A stretch of DNA of 64,000 nt from Allobosea robiniae. GTDB taxonomy: Bacteria > Pseudomonadota > Alphaproteobacteria > Rhizobiales > Beijerinckiaceae. The notes under the pieces were generated by a model that worked only from the letters and a program-made list of their open reading frames with translations, had not been told where the DNA came from and ran no database searches. Each line of letters starts with the position of its first letter. Position 1 is the first letter of the stretch. The translations under genes were made by a program, and so were the position numbers. Positions 26,050 to 35,706 of this stretch are shown piece after piece. The stretch lies in the NCBI RefSeq assembly GCF_900102525.1, contig NZ_FNBZ01000003.1:186001-250000 (forward strand), read 5' to 3'.

Positions 26050-26944
26050 CCAGACCCTCGCCACGCGCCCGCAGCTCACCGACAAGGAGCGCGAAGGCGT
26101 CATCGACTGGTCGTCCGGCCCGCGGCGCTTCATCACGCTCTACCTGCCGCTGTCGGTCTTCCTGCTCGTGCTGCTGTTCCCGTTCTACTGGATGGCGATC
26201 ACGGCGATCAAACCGAACGGCGAACTGCTCGACTACAAGAACAACAACCCGTTCTGGGTGAAGTCGCCGACGCTGGAGAACATCAACAAGCTGCTCTTCC
26301 AGACCGACTATCCGCAATGGCTGTGGACCACGATGATGGTCGCGGCCGTGGCGACGGCGCTGTCGCTGTTCTCCAGCGTGCTCGCCGCCTATGCGATCCA
26401 GCGGCTGCGGTTCAAGGGCTCGCAATATGTCGGCCTGGCGATCTATCTGGCCTATCTCGTGCCGCCCTCGATCCTGTTCATCCCGCTGGCGACGCTGATC
26501 TTCCAGTTCGGCCTGTTCGACTCGCCGCTGGCGCTGATCCTGACCTATCCGACCTTCCTGATCCCGTTCTGCACCTGGCTCCTGATCGGCTATTTCAAGT
26601 CGATCCCCTACGAGCTCGAGGAATGCGCGATGATCGACGGGGCGACGCGCTTGCAGACGCTATGGCGGATCACCTTGCCGCTCGCCATGCCCGGTCTGAT
26701 CTCGGCCGGCATCTTCGCCTTCACCCTGTCCTGGAACGAGTTCATCTATGCGCTCGCCTTCATCCAGTCGGCGGAGAAGAAGACGGTTCCGGTCGCGGTG
26801 CTGACCCAGCTCGTCGAGGGCGACGTCTATCACTGGGGCTCGCTGATGGCCGGCGCGCTGCTCGGCTCGATCCCGGTCGCGATCCTCTACTCCTTCTTCG
26901 TCGACTACTACGTGGCGTCGATGACCGGTGCCGTGAAGGAGTAG
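26042..26944 (+). CDS. Sugar ABC transporter permease (MalG/UgpE type)
   Basis: The protein is 300 residues with six predicted helices. The EAA loop is YELEECAMIDGATRLQTLWR and the C-terminal helix ends in FVDYYVASMTGAVKE, as in MalG-type proteins. It is coupled to the preceding permease by overlap (ATG 26042, GGGGGAAG upstream). This is the last transport gene of the importer operon. Confidence 0.93.
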   Translation: MTDQTLATRPQLTDKEREGVIDWSSGPRRFITLYLPLSVFLLVLLFPFYWMAITAIKPNGELLDYKNNNPFWVKSPTLENINKLLFQTDYPQWLWTTMMVAAVATALSLFSSVLAAYAIQRLRFKGSQYVGLAIYLAYLVPPSILFIPLATLIFQFGLFDSPLALILTYPTFLIPFCTWLLIGYFKSIPYELEECAMIDGATRLQTLWRITLPLAMPGLISAGIFAFTLSWNEFIYALAFIQSAEKKTVPVAVLTQLVEGDVYHWGSLMAGALLGSIPVAILYSFFVDYYVASMTGAVKE

Positions 26945-27018
26945 CCGGCTTTGACGCCGGCTGTCTTGCGGGCATGGCGCAAGCTGTGCCCGCTTTCGTT
27001 CAAAGAGTGTCTGCCCCG

Positions 27019-27924
27019 ATGTCCCATCAATCGATCTCCAGCATTGCCTTCGTCGGGCTCGGCGCCATGGGCGCGCCGATGGCCGAGAACCTCGTCAGGA
27101 AGCAGTTCCGCGTCACCGGCTTCGACATGCGCGAAGCCGCGCGCGAGGCGCTGGTCGCGGCCGGTGGGCATGCAGCTGCGAGCGCAAAGGAAGCGGCCGA
27201 GGGCGCCGAGGCACTGCTGCTGATGGTCGTAAATGCGGCGCAGGCGCGCGCTGTGCTGTTCGAGGCCGGGGCGCTCGCCGCGCTGGCGCCGGGCGCGACC
27301 GTGATCCTGATGGCGACCTGCCCGCCCGGCGAGGCCGAGGCGATCGCCGCCGAGGTGACGAAGACCGGGCGGCATTTCATCGACGCGCCGGTCTCCGGCG
27401 GCGTCAACGGCGCGCGCAACGCGACGCTGACCATCATGGTCGGCGCGCCCGCTGAGAGCTTCGCGCGGGCGAAGCCCGTGCTCGACGCGCTCGGCGACAA
27501 GGTCTTCCATGTCGGTGAGAAGGCCGGGCAGGGCGCGACGGTGAAGACCGTCAATCAGTTGCTCTGCGGCGTGCATATCGCGGTCGCGGCCGAGGCCCTC
27601 TCGCTGGCCGAGAAGGCCGGGATCGACGGCCGCCTGCTGTTCGAGATCATGGGCGGCTCGGCCGCTTCGTCCTGGATGCTGCGAGATCGCGGGCCGCGCA
27701 TGCACGAGCCCGATCCGGCGGTGGCGAGCGCCGTCGATATCTTCGTCAAGGACCTCGGCATCGTGCTCGATGCCGGGCGCGCCGCGAAGACGGCGCTGCC
27801 GCTGGCCGCGGCGGCGCACCAGATGTTCCTGTCGGCGTCGGGCCTCGGGCATGGCGGGCGCGACGATTCGCAGGTGGTGCGGGCCTATCGCGCGCTCAAC
27901 GCCAAGCCCGCGAACGATGCCTGA
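27019..27924 (+). CDS. L-threonate dehydrogenase-like beta-hydroxyacid dehydrogenase
   Basis: The 301-residue NAD enzyme has a Rossmann GLGAMGAPMAENLV, substrate-binding DAPVSGGVNGARN, a catalytic Lys in GATVKTVNQLL, and a C-terminus (FLSASGLGHGGRDDSQVV). The latter is the L-threonate dehydrogenase (LtnD/YgbJ) signature rather than 3-hydroxyisobutyrate dehydrogenase. It would oxidise a four-carbon sugar acid at C2. It sits 74 bases behind the importer permeases on the same strand, linking that importer to C4 sugar-acid catabolism. The partner kinase and isomerase (OtnK/OtnI types) are not seen here. Confidence 0.8.
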   Translation: MSHQSISSIAFVGLGAMGAPMAENLVRKQFRVTGFDMREAAREALVAAGGHAAASAKEAAEGAEALLLMVVNAAQARAVLFEAGALAALAPGATVILMATCPPGEAEAIAAEVTKTGRHFIDAPVSGGVNGARNATLTIMVGAPAESFARAKPVLDALGDKVFHVGEKAGQGATVKTVNQLLCGVHIAVAAEALSLAEKAGIDGRLLFEIMGGSAASSWMLRDRGPRMHEPDPAVASAVDIFVKDLGIVLDAGRAAKTALPLAAAAHQMFLSASGLGHGGRDDSQVVRAYRALNAKPANDA

Positions 27925-27931
27925 AGAAGGC

Positions 27932-28999
27932 TCAACGCGGCGGCGGGCTGGTCGTGCCCCTGACGATGAGGGCCGGCGTCAGCAGGAGCCGCTGCGTCGG
28001 GGCATGGGGGTCGGCGATGCGGTTCAGCAGGAACTCGGCGGATTTGCGCCCCATCTCGTCCTGGAAATTGCGGACGGTGGTCAGGGCCGGGTACCATTGC
28101 GCGGCTTCCTGCACATCGTCGCAGCCGACGATCGAGAAATCGGCCCCGGCCTCCAGCCCGCGATGGCGCAGGCCGAGCATGGCGCCGAAGGCGGCGAGGT
28201 CGTTCATGCAGACGGCGGCGGTCGGCGGGTTCTCCGCATCGAGGACCTTCTGCATGCCCTTCAGCCCGTTCTCGCGGGTGCCGTAGTCGAAATGGACCAG
28301 CGCCGGGTCGAAGGGCAGGCCATGGCGCGCAAGCGCCTCGCGGTAGCCGGCATAGCGGTTGCGGCCGGTCGAGATGTTCTCGTTCGCGCAGAGAAAGGCG
28401 ATGCGACGGTGGCCGAGCCCGATCAGATGCTCCATCGCCAGATTGGTGCCGTGGCGGTCGTCGGAGCCGACGAAGTCGAGGTCGAGTTCAGGGATTTCGC
28501 GCGAAAGCTGGACGATCGGTATGCCGGCATCGACGAGGGGGAGCAGGTTCTCGGCCGTGCTGGCGCCGGCCGGGCAGAGGACCATGCCGTCCGGCCGGTA
28601 TTCGGCGAGCGTGCTCAGCACGCGCTGCTGCCGGTCCAGGTTCTCGGCATAGGTCCCGAGCAGGATCGAGCGGTCGTTGCGGGCCGCGGTTTCCTCGATC
28701 GCGGCCAGCAATTCGGCGAAATAGGGGTTGGTGATGTCGTGAAAGCCGACGCCGATGATGTTGGTGCGGTCGGTGCGCAGCGAGGCGGCGCTGCGATTGT
28801 AGCTGTAGCCCATCTCGCGGGCGATCTCGCGCACGCGGTTGCGCGTCGCTTCCGCCACGAGCTGCGAGCCGCGCAAGGCCAGAGACACCGTCGCGGTCGA
28901 AACCGAGAGTCGCTCGGCGATGACCTGCAAGGTCACGCGGCCGCGGCCTGGCGGCGGGCTCTTGGGCTGGCGGAGCCCGGGCGGGTCGCTCGCAGTCAT
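27932..28999 (-). CDS. LacI family transcriptional regulator
   Basis: The protein is 355 residues, with an N-terminal HTH and hinge (VTLQVIAERLSVSTATVSLALRG) and a periplasmic-binding-protein-like sensor domain (GHRRIAFLCANENISTG, FSIVGCDDV). A short basic-proline tail precedes the HTH; I use ATG 28999. Its 3' end faces the threonate dehydrogenase gene; its 5' end is divergent from another beta-hydroxyacid dehydrogenase gene at 29101, its likely target. Confidence 0.9.
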   Translation of the reverse strand: MTASDPPGLRQPKSPPPGRGRVTLQVIAERLSVSTATVSLALRGSQLVAEATRNRVREIAREMGYSYNRSAASLRTDRTNIIGVGFHDITNPYFAELLAAIEETAARNDRSILLGTYAENLDRQQRVLSTLAEYRPDGMVLCPAGASTAENLLPLVDAGIPIVQLSREIPELDLDFVGSDDRHGTNLAMEHLIGLGHRRIAFLCANENISTGRNRYAGYREALARHGLPFDPALVHFDYGTRENGLKGMQKVLDAENPPTAAVCMNDLAAFGAMLGLRHRGLEAGADFSIVGCDDVQEAAQWYPALTTVRNFQDEMGRKSAEFLLNRIADPHAPTQRLLLTPALIVRGTTSPPPR

Positions 29000-29100
29000 G
29001 ACTCGTCCACACTGAGCGCAGGCCTCGCGGCCGGCTTCCGGTCCGGCCATGTCGCCGACGTCCGGGTCCATCTCAACCATATCAGCGGGAGAATTTGAAG

Positions 29101-30012
29101 ATGAGCGCACGCAAAGAGTCCATCGGCTTCATCGGCGTCGGCTTCATGGGGCAGGGCATGGCCCGTAATCTTGTGGACAAGGGCTTTCCGCTGACCGTGA
29201 TGGGACACCGCAACCGCAAGCCGGTCGAGGAGCTCGTCGCGGTCGGGGCGGTGGAAGCGAAGACGGCGAAGGAGCTCGCGGCGCGCTCCGACATCATCTT
29301 CCTGTGTGTGACCGGCTCGGCCCAGGTCGAGGCGGTGGTGAAGGGCGAGAGCGGCATCGTCGCCGGGGCGAAGCCGGGCACGGTGATCGTCGATTGTTCG
29401 ACCTCCGATCCCACGGTGACGGTGAAGCTCGCGGCCGAGCTTGAGGCGAAGGGCCTGCATCTCGCCGACGCGCCGCTCGGCGGCACGCCGGCGCAGGCCG
29501 CGCTCGGCCAGCTCTCGGCGATGATCGGCGCCCCTCCCGAGGTCTTCGCCCGGATCAAGCCGGCCTGCGAGGCCTGGGCGCAGAAGATCGTGCATCTCGG
29601 CCCGGTCGGCGACGGCCACAAGATGAAGCTGATCAACAACTTCCTCTCGCTGGGCTATGCCGCGATCTATGCGGAGGCGCTCACCCTTGGCCAGAAGATC
29701 GGGATCACGCCCCAGACCTTCGACAGCGTCATTCGCGGCAGCCGCATGGATTGCGGCTTCTACCAGACCTTCATGCAATACGTGCTGGAGCGCGACCGCG
29801 ACGCCCATAAGTTCACGCTGAGCAACGCGTTGAAGGACGTGCGCTATCTGGAGAGCGTGGCCAACGAGGCCGGCGTCGCCAACCCGATCGGCAATGCCGT
29901 GAAGAACAGCTTTGCCACCGCCGTCGCCAGCGGCAAGGGCGAGGATTACGTGCCGATGCTGTCTGACTGGATCGCGGGCCTGAACGGCACGTCGATCGCC
30001 GGCAAGGGCTGA
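29101..30012 (+). CDS. NAD-dependent beta-hydroxyacid dehydrogenase (3-hydroxyisobutyrate/tartronate-semialdehyde reductase family)
   Basis: The protein is 303 residues with Rossmann GVGFMGQGMARNLV, substrate-loop DAPLGGTPAQA, and a catalytic Lys in GHKMKLINNFL. The family reduces or oxidises beta-hydroxy acids such as tartronate semialdehyde or 3-hydroxyisobutyrate; exact substrate unknown. GGGAGA lies 9 bases before ATG 29101; the frame also opens at TTG 29095. It is divergent from the LacI regulator. Confidence 0.88.
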   Translation: MSARKESIGFIGVGFMGQGMARNLVDKGFPLTVMGHRNRKPVEELVAVGAVEAKTAKELAARSDIIFLCVTGSAQVEAVVKGESGIVAGAKPGTVIVDCSTSDPTVTVKLAAELEAKGLHLADAPLGGTPAQAALGQLSAMIGAPPEVFARIKPACEAWAQKIVHLGPVGDGHKMKLINNFLSLGYAAIYAEALTLGQKIGITPQTFDSVIRGSRMDCGFYQTFMQYVLERDRDAHKFTLSNALKDVRYLESVANEAGVANPIGNAVKNSFATAVASGKGEDYVPMLSDWIAGLNGTSIAGKG

Positions 30013-30022
30013 AATCGCCTGT

Positions 30023-30778
30023 TCAGGGCTGCGCCAGCAGCCGCGAGAGGCCGTCCGAGAGCCCGGTGCTGGCGACGGGAGCAGGCAGGGCGAGGTCGCC
30101 TTCCCGCGGCTTCGGCTGCGGCTGGTCGAGTTCGGCCAGCAGCATCCGGATGCCGGCTTCCGCCGAACAGATCACGGGCACATCGATAAGCGGCTGGACG
30201 CGCGGCGCAAGGCCTGCAAGCCCGGCGCCGCCGAGGATGACCGCGCCGGCGCCGTCGCGCTTGGCCACCCGGCGGCAGGCTTCGGCGAGCATCGCGATCG
30301 AGCCGTCCGGGTCGCGGGCGATATCAGCGCCGGTGGGAGCCACGGTCTCGACGGCGGCGAGGCGGCTGCCCAGCCCGATCGAGCTGACGAATTCGTGCAG
30401 GATCGGCCCCCAGCGCTCGCCGCCGGTGACGATGGCGAAGCGCTCGGCCTGTTCCGCGGCATAGCGGCTGCTGGCCTCCGCCATGCCGATCACCGGGATG
30501 CGAGCCATTTCCTTGAGCGCGAGCAGGCCGGGATCGCCGAAGCAGGCGAGGTAGACGCCGTCGCAATCCCCGCCATGCTCGGCGAAGGCTTCGAGCGCGG
30601 CATGGGCGGCGATGACGCCGGCGCTGCGGCTGGCGATGTAATGCGCGCCGAAGCGACCGGTGACCGGCACGAGCTCGGCCTGCGCCGGCAGATAGGGCTG
30701 GACCACGCGCGCGACCAGCGCCGTCATCTCCGGCATGGTGTTGGGATTGAGCAGGAGAATGCGCAAGCGAGGCCTCAC
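30023..30778 (-). CDS. Aspartate/glutamate/hydantoin racemase family protein
   Basis: The 251-residue protein is of the Asp/Glu/hydantoin racemase superfamily. The two catalytic cysteines of the family are present, Cys79 in YLACFGDPG and the second in VPVICSAEAG. The N-terminal ILLLNPNT motif fits hydantoin racemase and maleate-isomerase-like members. The start is uncertain: GTG 30778 or TTG 30766, which has GAGG just upstream. It is convergent with the 29101 dehydrogenase gene and may act on an amino acid or a dicarboxylate. Confidence 0.85.
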   Translation of the reverse strand: MRPRLRILLLNPNTMPEMTALVARVVQPYLPAQAELVPVTGRFGAHYIASRSAGVIAAHAALEAFAEHGGDCDGVYLACFGDPGLLALKEMARIPVIGMAEASSRYAAEQAERFAIVTGGERWGPILHEFVSSIGLGSRLAAVETVAPTGADIARDPDGSIAMLAEACRRVAKRDGAGAVILGGAGLAGLAPRVQPLIDVPVICSAEAGIRMLLAELDQPQPKPREGDLALPAPVASTGLSDGLSRLLAQP

Positions 30779-31057
30779 GATCCGTGAACCAGCCGGGACC
30801 CGCCGCCGATCTCGCGATCGGGCAATGGCGGTGCAGCGGCTGCCAGGAGTGAACGATGTCTCATCGGTCTGAAATCAACAGCAGATTTGCCGTTCGGCTC
30901 GCAAGCGGATGAATGGAGAAACAGTGCTTCCATTCCGGCAGGGTCGGGCGTCGCTGGCACTGCCCGGCGTTCTCGCATTCCGTCACGTCCACAGCAAGGG
31001 CACGATGATGTCGCGGGCCAAATCGCAGCACCGCGTGCGGCCCGGAATATCTTGCGT
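30779..31057. other. Non-coding gap without clear features
   Basis: This 279-base stretch holds no frame with family resemblance, no convincing terminator and no clear promoter. It separates two minus-strand genes, the racemase and the CoA transferase. Confidence 0.5.
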
Positions 31058-32167
31058 TCAGCGGGGGCGGCTCGGCGCCTGCCGCGTGATCGCGCAGGGC
31101 GTCCTGCTGAAGCGGATCGGCGGTTTCGTCGTGACCAGTCGCCCTTCCGTGGGATGCTCGACAGCCTCGAAGAAGCCCGTGGCCTTCAGATGCGGATCGT
31201 CCAGGAGGTCGTCGAGCGTGTTGATGGCCGAGCAGGGCACGTCGATCCGGTCGAGGATCGACTGCCATTCGGCGGAAGCGCGGTCCAGCAGGCACTCCGC
31301 CAGGCGCTCGTAGAGCGTATCGATCATCGCGGCGCGTGCGGCGCCGTCATTGAGCGCCGGTTCCGCCGCCCAGTCCTCGCGCCCGGCTGCCTGGAACAGC
31401 GCCCGCCAATGCGCTGCCGTATAGGGCATCACCGCGATAAAGCCGTCGGCCGTCCGGTAGGGCCGGCGATGCCGCGACAGCACCCGGGAATAGCCGCTCT
31501 CGCCGAGCGCGGGCTCGAAGCTGCGGCCGCCGAGATGCTCGACGGCGAGGAAGGAGACCATCGCCTCGAACATCGGGACCTCGATCGCCTGGCCTTCTCC
31601 CGAGACCGCGCGGTGATAGAGCGCCGCATTGATCGCGCCGACGGCGAAGAGGGCGGTCGTCTTGTCGGCGACGATCGTGGGTGCATAGACCGGCGCATCG
31701 CCCGAGCGCTCAGCCAGAGCGGCCCATCCAGAGGCGGCCTGGATGACGTCGTCATAGGCCGGCCGGTCGCGATAGGGCCCGTCCTGCCCGAAGCCGACGA
31801 TGGCGCAGTAGATCAGGCGCGGATGGCGGGCGAGCAGCGTCTCCGGATCGAGCCCGTTCCGGCGGGCCGCTTCCATCCGCATGTTGTGGATGAAGATGTC
31901 GGCATCCGCGATCAGCTCCCGCAGGCGGGCGAGGTCCTCCGCCGACTTCATGTCGAGCGCGATGCTGCGCTTGTTGCGATTGCAGTTGAGGAAGGCGGCA
32001 CCCATGCCCGGCGAGCGGGCGGGGCCGGGCGCGCGCATGATGTCGCCGCCCGGTGGCTCGACCTTCAGGATATCGGCACCCATGTCGCCCAGCGTCTGCG
32101 TCGCATAGGGGCCGGCGATGACCGTGGTCAGGTCGACGATCTTGATCCCGTTCAGTGGGCCCGGCAT
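31058..32167 (-). CDS. CaiB/BaiF family CoA transferase
   Basis: The 369-residue class III CoA transferase moves CoA between carboxylic acids. The start matches the family (PLNGIKIVDLTTVIAGPYAT), as do the loop GADILKVEPPGGD and the NRNKRSIALDMK segment. The catalytic Asp is expected in the GFGQDGPY...YDDVIQA region. ATG 32167 is used; the frame extends to 32209. It is divergent from the amidohydrolase gene at 32386. The substrate is likely a carboxylate handled by this catabolic cluster. Confidence 0.9.
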   Translation of the reverse strand: MPGPLNGIKIVDLTTVIAGPYATQTLGDMGADILKVEPPGGDIMRAPGPARSPGMGAAFLNCNRNKRSIALDMKSAEDLARLRELIADADIFIHNMRMEAARRNGLDPETLLARHPRLIYCAIVGFGQDGPYRDRPAYDDVIQAASGWAALAERSGDAPVYAPTIVADKTTALFAVGAINAALYHRAVSGEGQAIEVPMFEAMVSFLAVEHLGGRSFEPALGESGYSRVLSRHRRPYRTADGFIAVMPYTAAHWRALFQAAGREDWAAEPALNDGAARAAMIDTLYERLAECLLDRASAEWQSILDRIDVPCSAINTLDDLLDDPHLKATGFFEAVEHPTEGRLVTTKPPIRFSRTPCAITRQAPSRPR

Positions 32168-32385
32168 GGCGGTTGCGAATCTCCGTTGGGGCCTGAGTGA
32201 ACCCGCCATCGATCAGCCGCGCAACGCCGATCTGGCTGGATAACCCCACGATGCGCGACCGGCGACGGATGTCCGCCGGAGGCGCAATCAACCGCCCTTG
32301 CGCTGTCGACAGTTTGGATGTTGCGTGCATATCATGTGGGTGCTCGGAGCCCGGTGCTCCCTGGCAGGCATGTTCGGAGGCGGGA

Positions 32386-33621
32386 ATGACGATGCTGCAT
32401 TTCAAGAACTTCGCTTTGCTCGAACCCGGTTTCGGTGAATTGCGCCGGGGCTATGAGCTCGTCGTCGAGGGCGACACGATCCGCGAACTCTCCGACAAGC
32501 CGCTGAAGCCCGCCAAGGCCGATGTGATCGATTGCGGCGGCCGCACGCTGATGCCTGGGCTGATCGACAGCCATGTCCATGTCTTCCTGTCGGAGGTCTA
32601 TATCCGGGCGATGGAGAGCATGCCGCTGACGCTGATGACGGCACGTGCCGTCCGTTTGATGAAGGGCATGCTCGACCGCGGTTTCACCAGCGTGCGCGAC
32701 ACCGGCGGCGCCGACTGGGGCATCAAGGAAGCGGTCGAGAAGGGCGATGTCGCGGGGCCGCGCCTGTTCATCGCCGGTGCCGCGATCGGCCCGACCGGCG
32801 GCCATAGCGACCCGCGCCGGCGCACCGATTTCGGCGCGCGCTGCCATTGCTGCAACGCCATGGCCTATACGATGAACGTCTCCGACGGCGTCTCCTCGGT
32901 GCGGAAATCGGTGCGCGAGCAGATGCGGCTCGGCGCCGACCATATCAAGATCATGATGTCCGGCGGCGTCGCCAGCCCCTACGACCCGCTGGATTCGATG
33001 CAGTTCAGCGTCGACGAGGTGAAGGCCGCCGTCGAGGAGGCGAAGGCCTTCGGCCGCTATGTCTGCGCCCATGCCTATACGCCGGAGGCGATCACGCGGG
33101 CCGCGCAATGCGGCGTGCGCGCGATCGAGCACGGCAACCTGATCGACGATGCCTCCGCCAAGTTGATGGCCGAGAACAACATGTTCCTCACCGCCAATCT
33201 CGTCGCCTATTACGCGATGAAGGAGCGGGCGGCCGAGTTCGGCATGACCGGCGACATGCTGGCCAAGAACGATCTCGTCATCGATGGCGGTCTGCGGTCG
33301 CTGGAAATCTGCAAGCGCGCCGGCGTGCCGGTTGCCTTCGGCTCGGACCTGCTCGGACAGTTGCAGGTCGAGCAGTCGCGCGAGTTCCTGCTGCGCCGCG
33401 AGGTGCTCTCGCCGCTGGAGATCATCCGCTCGGCGACGACGGTCGGTGCCCAGATCCTGCGCATGGAAGGCAAGCTCGGCACGGTTCAGACCGGCGCCTT
33501 CGCCGATTTGATCCTCGTTGACGGCGACCCGCTGAAGGATCTCGCGCTGTTCCAGGAACAGGGCAAGCACCTGGCGGCGATTATGAAGGGCGGTGCCTTC
33601 CACAAGAACACGCTGCATTGA
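32386..33621 (+). CDS. Amidohydrolase family protein (imidazolonepropionase/prolidase-like)
   Basis: The 411-residue metal-dependent hydrolase has the metal motif GLIDSHVHVF, the carboxylated-lysine region HIKIMMSGGV, His residues in CAHAYTP and RAIEHGNLID, and the Asp in FGSDLLG. Such proteins cut amide bonds in cyclic or dipeptide-like compounds. GGAGG lies 6 bases before ATG 32386. It is followed by genes for a PotABCD-like importer on the same strand, so the importer may bring in its substrate. Confidence 0.88.
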   Translation: MTMLHFKNFALLEPGFGELRRGYELVVEGDTIRELSDKPLKPAKADVIDCGGRTLMPGLIDSHVHVFLSEVYIRAMESMPLTLMTARAVRLMKGMLDRGFTSVRDTGGADWGIKEAVEKGDVAGPRLFIAGAAIGPTGGHSDPRRRTDFGARCHCCNAMAYTMNVSDGVSSVRKSVREQMRLGADHIKIMMSGGVASPYDPLDSMQFSVDEVKAAVEEAKAFGRYVCAHAYTPEAITRAAQCGVRAIEHGNLIDDASAKLMAENNMFLTANLVAYYAMKERAAEFGMTGDMLAKNDLVIDGGLRSLEICKRAGVPVAFGSDLLGQLQVEQSREFLLRREVLSPLEIIRSATTVGAQILRMEGKLGTVQTGAFADLILVDGDPLKDLALFQEQGKHLAAIMKGGAFHKNTLH

Positions 33622-33775
33622 AGCGCTGCCCAGTCGCCGGTCAGCGCATGACGGAAATGCAGGCTTCACTGTTTGTAAGTGGCGTCGCAAACTGCCGCTC
33701 AAACGAGGGAACGGTCTTGGCCTCCAGAGTGGATGACATACGGCAGGGAACGGCCTGCCATCAGGGACAAGCTGG

Positions 33776-34591
33776 GTGAGCGCCGGTTCGCCGCGATTCG
33801 GGCGCTATGCGCTGAACGGTGCGGCCGCGCTGTCGCTCGGCTTCATCCTGCTCCCGTTGATCTTCGTGACCTGGCTCGCCTTCTTCCGGCAGGAAATCCC
33901 CTCCTTTCCGCCGGAGGGCTATTCGCTGAAATGGTTCGCCGGGGCGGCGAACAACAAGTCCTTCATCGACGGTTTCACGCTGAGCGTTCAGGTTGCCGTC
34001 GCCTCGACGTTGATCGGCCTTCTCCTCGGCGTGCCGGCAAGCCTCGCCCTGGTGCGCCATCGCATCCCGCTGGGCGGTGGCATCAGCACGCTCCTGCTGC
34101 TGCCCTTGGTGATGCCGGGCATCGTGTTGGGCACCGCGACCTATGTCTTCCAGATCGAGATCGAGATCGCCACGGAATGGCCGGTATTGGGCTCGCTCGG
34201 CGGCCTGGTCGCGGCCCATACCCTCGTCGTTATTCCCTGGGTGGTGCGGCTGGTGACGGCGAGCCTCGCCGGTTTCGACCGCTCGATCGAGGAAGCCGCG
34301 CAGAATCTCGGCGCCGGCCCGGTCACGACCTTCTGGCGGGTGACGCTGCCGAGCATCCGGCCCGGTATCGTGGCGGCTTCGCTGTTCGCCTTCGTGACCT
34401 CGTTCGGCAATCTCGAGATGAGCCTCTTCCTGGTCGGGCCGGGCCGGACGACGCTGCCGATCGCGATCCTCCAGTATCTCGAATGGAAGATCGATCCGAC
34501 GGTGGCGGCAGCCTCCCTCATCCAGATCGTCCTGATCGCCGTCGCGATGATCGTGACCGATCGCTATGTCAAACTGAGCCGGGTGGTGTGA
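33776..34591 (+). CDS. ABC transporter permease (PotC type)
   Basis: The 271-residue inner-membrane protein has about six helices and the EAA loop SIEEAAQNLGAGPVTTFWRV, typical of the polyamine/opine/iron permease group. The start is a GTG at 33776 (VSAGSPRFG) with a weak SD. It is the first transport gene of the cluster after the amidohydrolase, separated by 154 bases without a gene. Confidence 0.88.
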   Translation: MSAGSPRFGRYALNGAAALSLGFILLPLIFVTWLAFFRQEIPSFPPEGYSLKWFAGAANNKSFIDGFTLSVQVAVASTLIGLLLGVPASLALVRHRIPLGGGISTLLLLPLVMPGIVLGTATYVFQIEIEIATEWPVLGSLGGLVAAHTLVVIPWVVRLVTASLAGFDRSIEEAAQNLGAGPVTTFWRVTLPSIRPGIVAASLFAFVTSFGNLEMSLFLVGPGRTTLPIAILQYLEWKIDPTVAAASLIQIVLIAVAMIVTDRYVKLSRVV

Positions 34592-34612
34592 ACGGATGGC
34601 GAGATCCTAACG

Positions 34613-35671
34613 ATGGCACAGCTCTCGCTCTCGCATCTGAAGAAGGCGTATGGCGGCCTCACGGTCGTCGACGATGTCGATCTCTCCGTCACCGACGGCG
34701 AGTTCCTGGTGCTGCTCGGCCCCTCCGGCTGCGGCAAGACGACGACGCTGCGCATGATCGCCGGCTTCGTGCCGCCGAGCGCGGGCGCGATCACGATCGG
34801 CGATCAGGACGTCACCAACCTGCCGCCGTGGAAGCGCCATTGCGGCCTGGTCTTCCAGAGCTACGCGCTGTTCCCGCACATGACCGTCGCGCAGAACGTC
34901 GCCTTCGGTCTGGAGATGCACAAGGTGCCGCAGGCCGAGCGCGGCCCGCGCGTCGCCGAGGCGCTACGGCTCGTGCGGCTCGGCGGCTTCGACGAGCGCT
35001 ATCCGCGCCAGCTCTCCGGCGGCCAACAGCAGCGCGTCGCCTTGGCTCGGGCGCTGGCGATGGAGCCGCAGGTGCTGCTGCTCGACGAACCCCTCTCCAA
35101 TCTCGACGCCAAGCTGCGCCTCGAGGTCCGGATCGAGATCCGCGAATTGCAGCAGAAGCTCGGCCTCACCACGGTCATGGTGACGCATGATCAGGAGGAG
35201 GCGCTGACCATGGCGGACCGCCTCGTCGTCATGGAAAAGGGGCAGGTGCGCCAGATCGGCACCCAGCGCGAGCTCTACGAGAGGCCGGCCGACCGCTTCG
35301 TCGCCGGCTTCATCGGGCGCAGCGCCTTCGTCGAGGGACAGGTCACGGGGCAGGGTCGTTTCCGCACGGCCGGTGGACTGGATGTCGCCTGCAACGCCGC
35401 TGCTGCTACCGGGCCCGCGACGCTGGCGCTTCGGCCGGAACGGATTGCGGTCGGCAGCGAGGCCGACGGCTTGCCCAACCGCTTTCCGGCACGGATCGAG
35501 CATGCCTCCTATCTCGGCGCGCTGCTCGACGTCCAGGTCGCGCTCAACGAGCAGGACCGCATGCTGCTGCAGATCCCGAACAAGGTCGGGTTGGCCGAGC
35601 CGCATGTCGGCGAGAGCATCACGATAGGCTGGGCCGAAAACGCCGGGCTCGTCTATCCGCAAGGGGCGTGA
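34613..35671 (+). CDS. ABC transporter ATP-binding protein (PotA type)
   Basis: The protein is 352 residues with Walker [12 protein letters not shown]-loop [12 protein letters not shown], signature [15 protein letters not shown], Walker [12 protein letters not shown] and a switch His in [12 protein letters not shown]-terminal TOBE domain ([11 protein letters not shown]) follows. It is in line with the permease before it and the binding protein after it. Confidence 0.93.
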   Translation: MAQLSLSHLKKAYGGLTVVDDVDLSVTDGEFLVLLGPSGCGKTTTLRMIAGFVPPSAGAITIGDQDVTNLPPWKRHCGLVFQSYALFPHMTVAQNVAFGLEMHKVPQAERGPRVAEALRLVRLGGFDERYPRQLSGGQQQRVALARALAMEPQVLLLDEPLSNLDAKLRLEVRIEIRELQQKLGLTTVMVTHDQEEALTMADRLVVMEKGQVRQIGTQRELYERPADRFVAGFIGRSAFVEGQVTGQGRFRTAGGLDVACNAAAATGPATLALRPERIAVGSEADGLPNRFPARIEHASYLGALLDVQVALNEQDRMLLQIPNKVGLAEPHVGESITIGWAENAGLVYPQGA

Positions 35672-35706
35672 AAGCCCATTCGGCGTCCAAAAACGAGGGG
35701 AATACC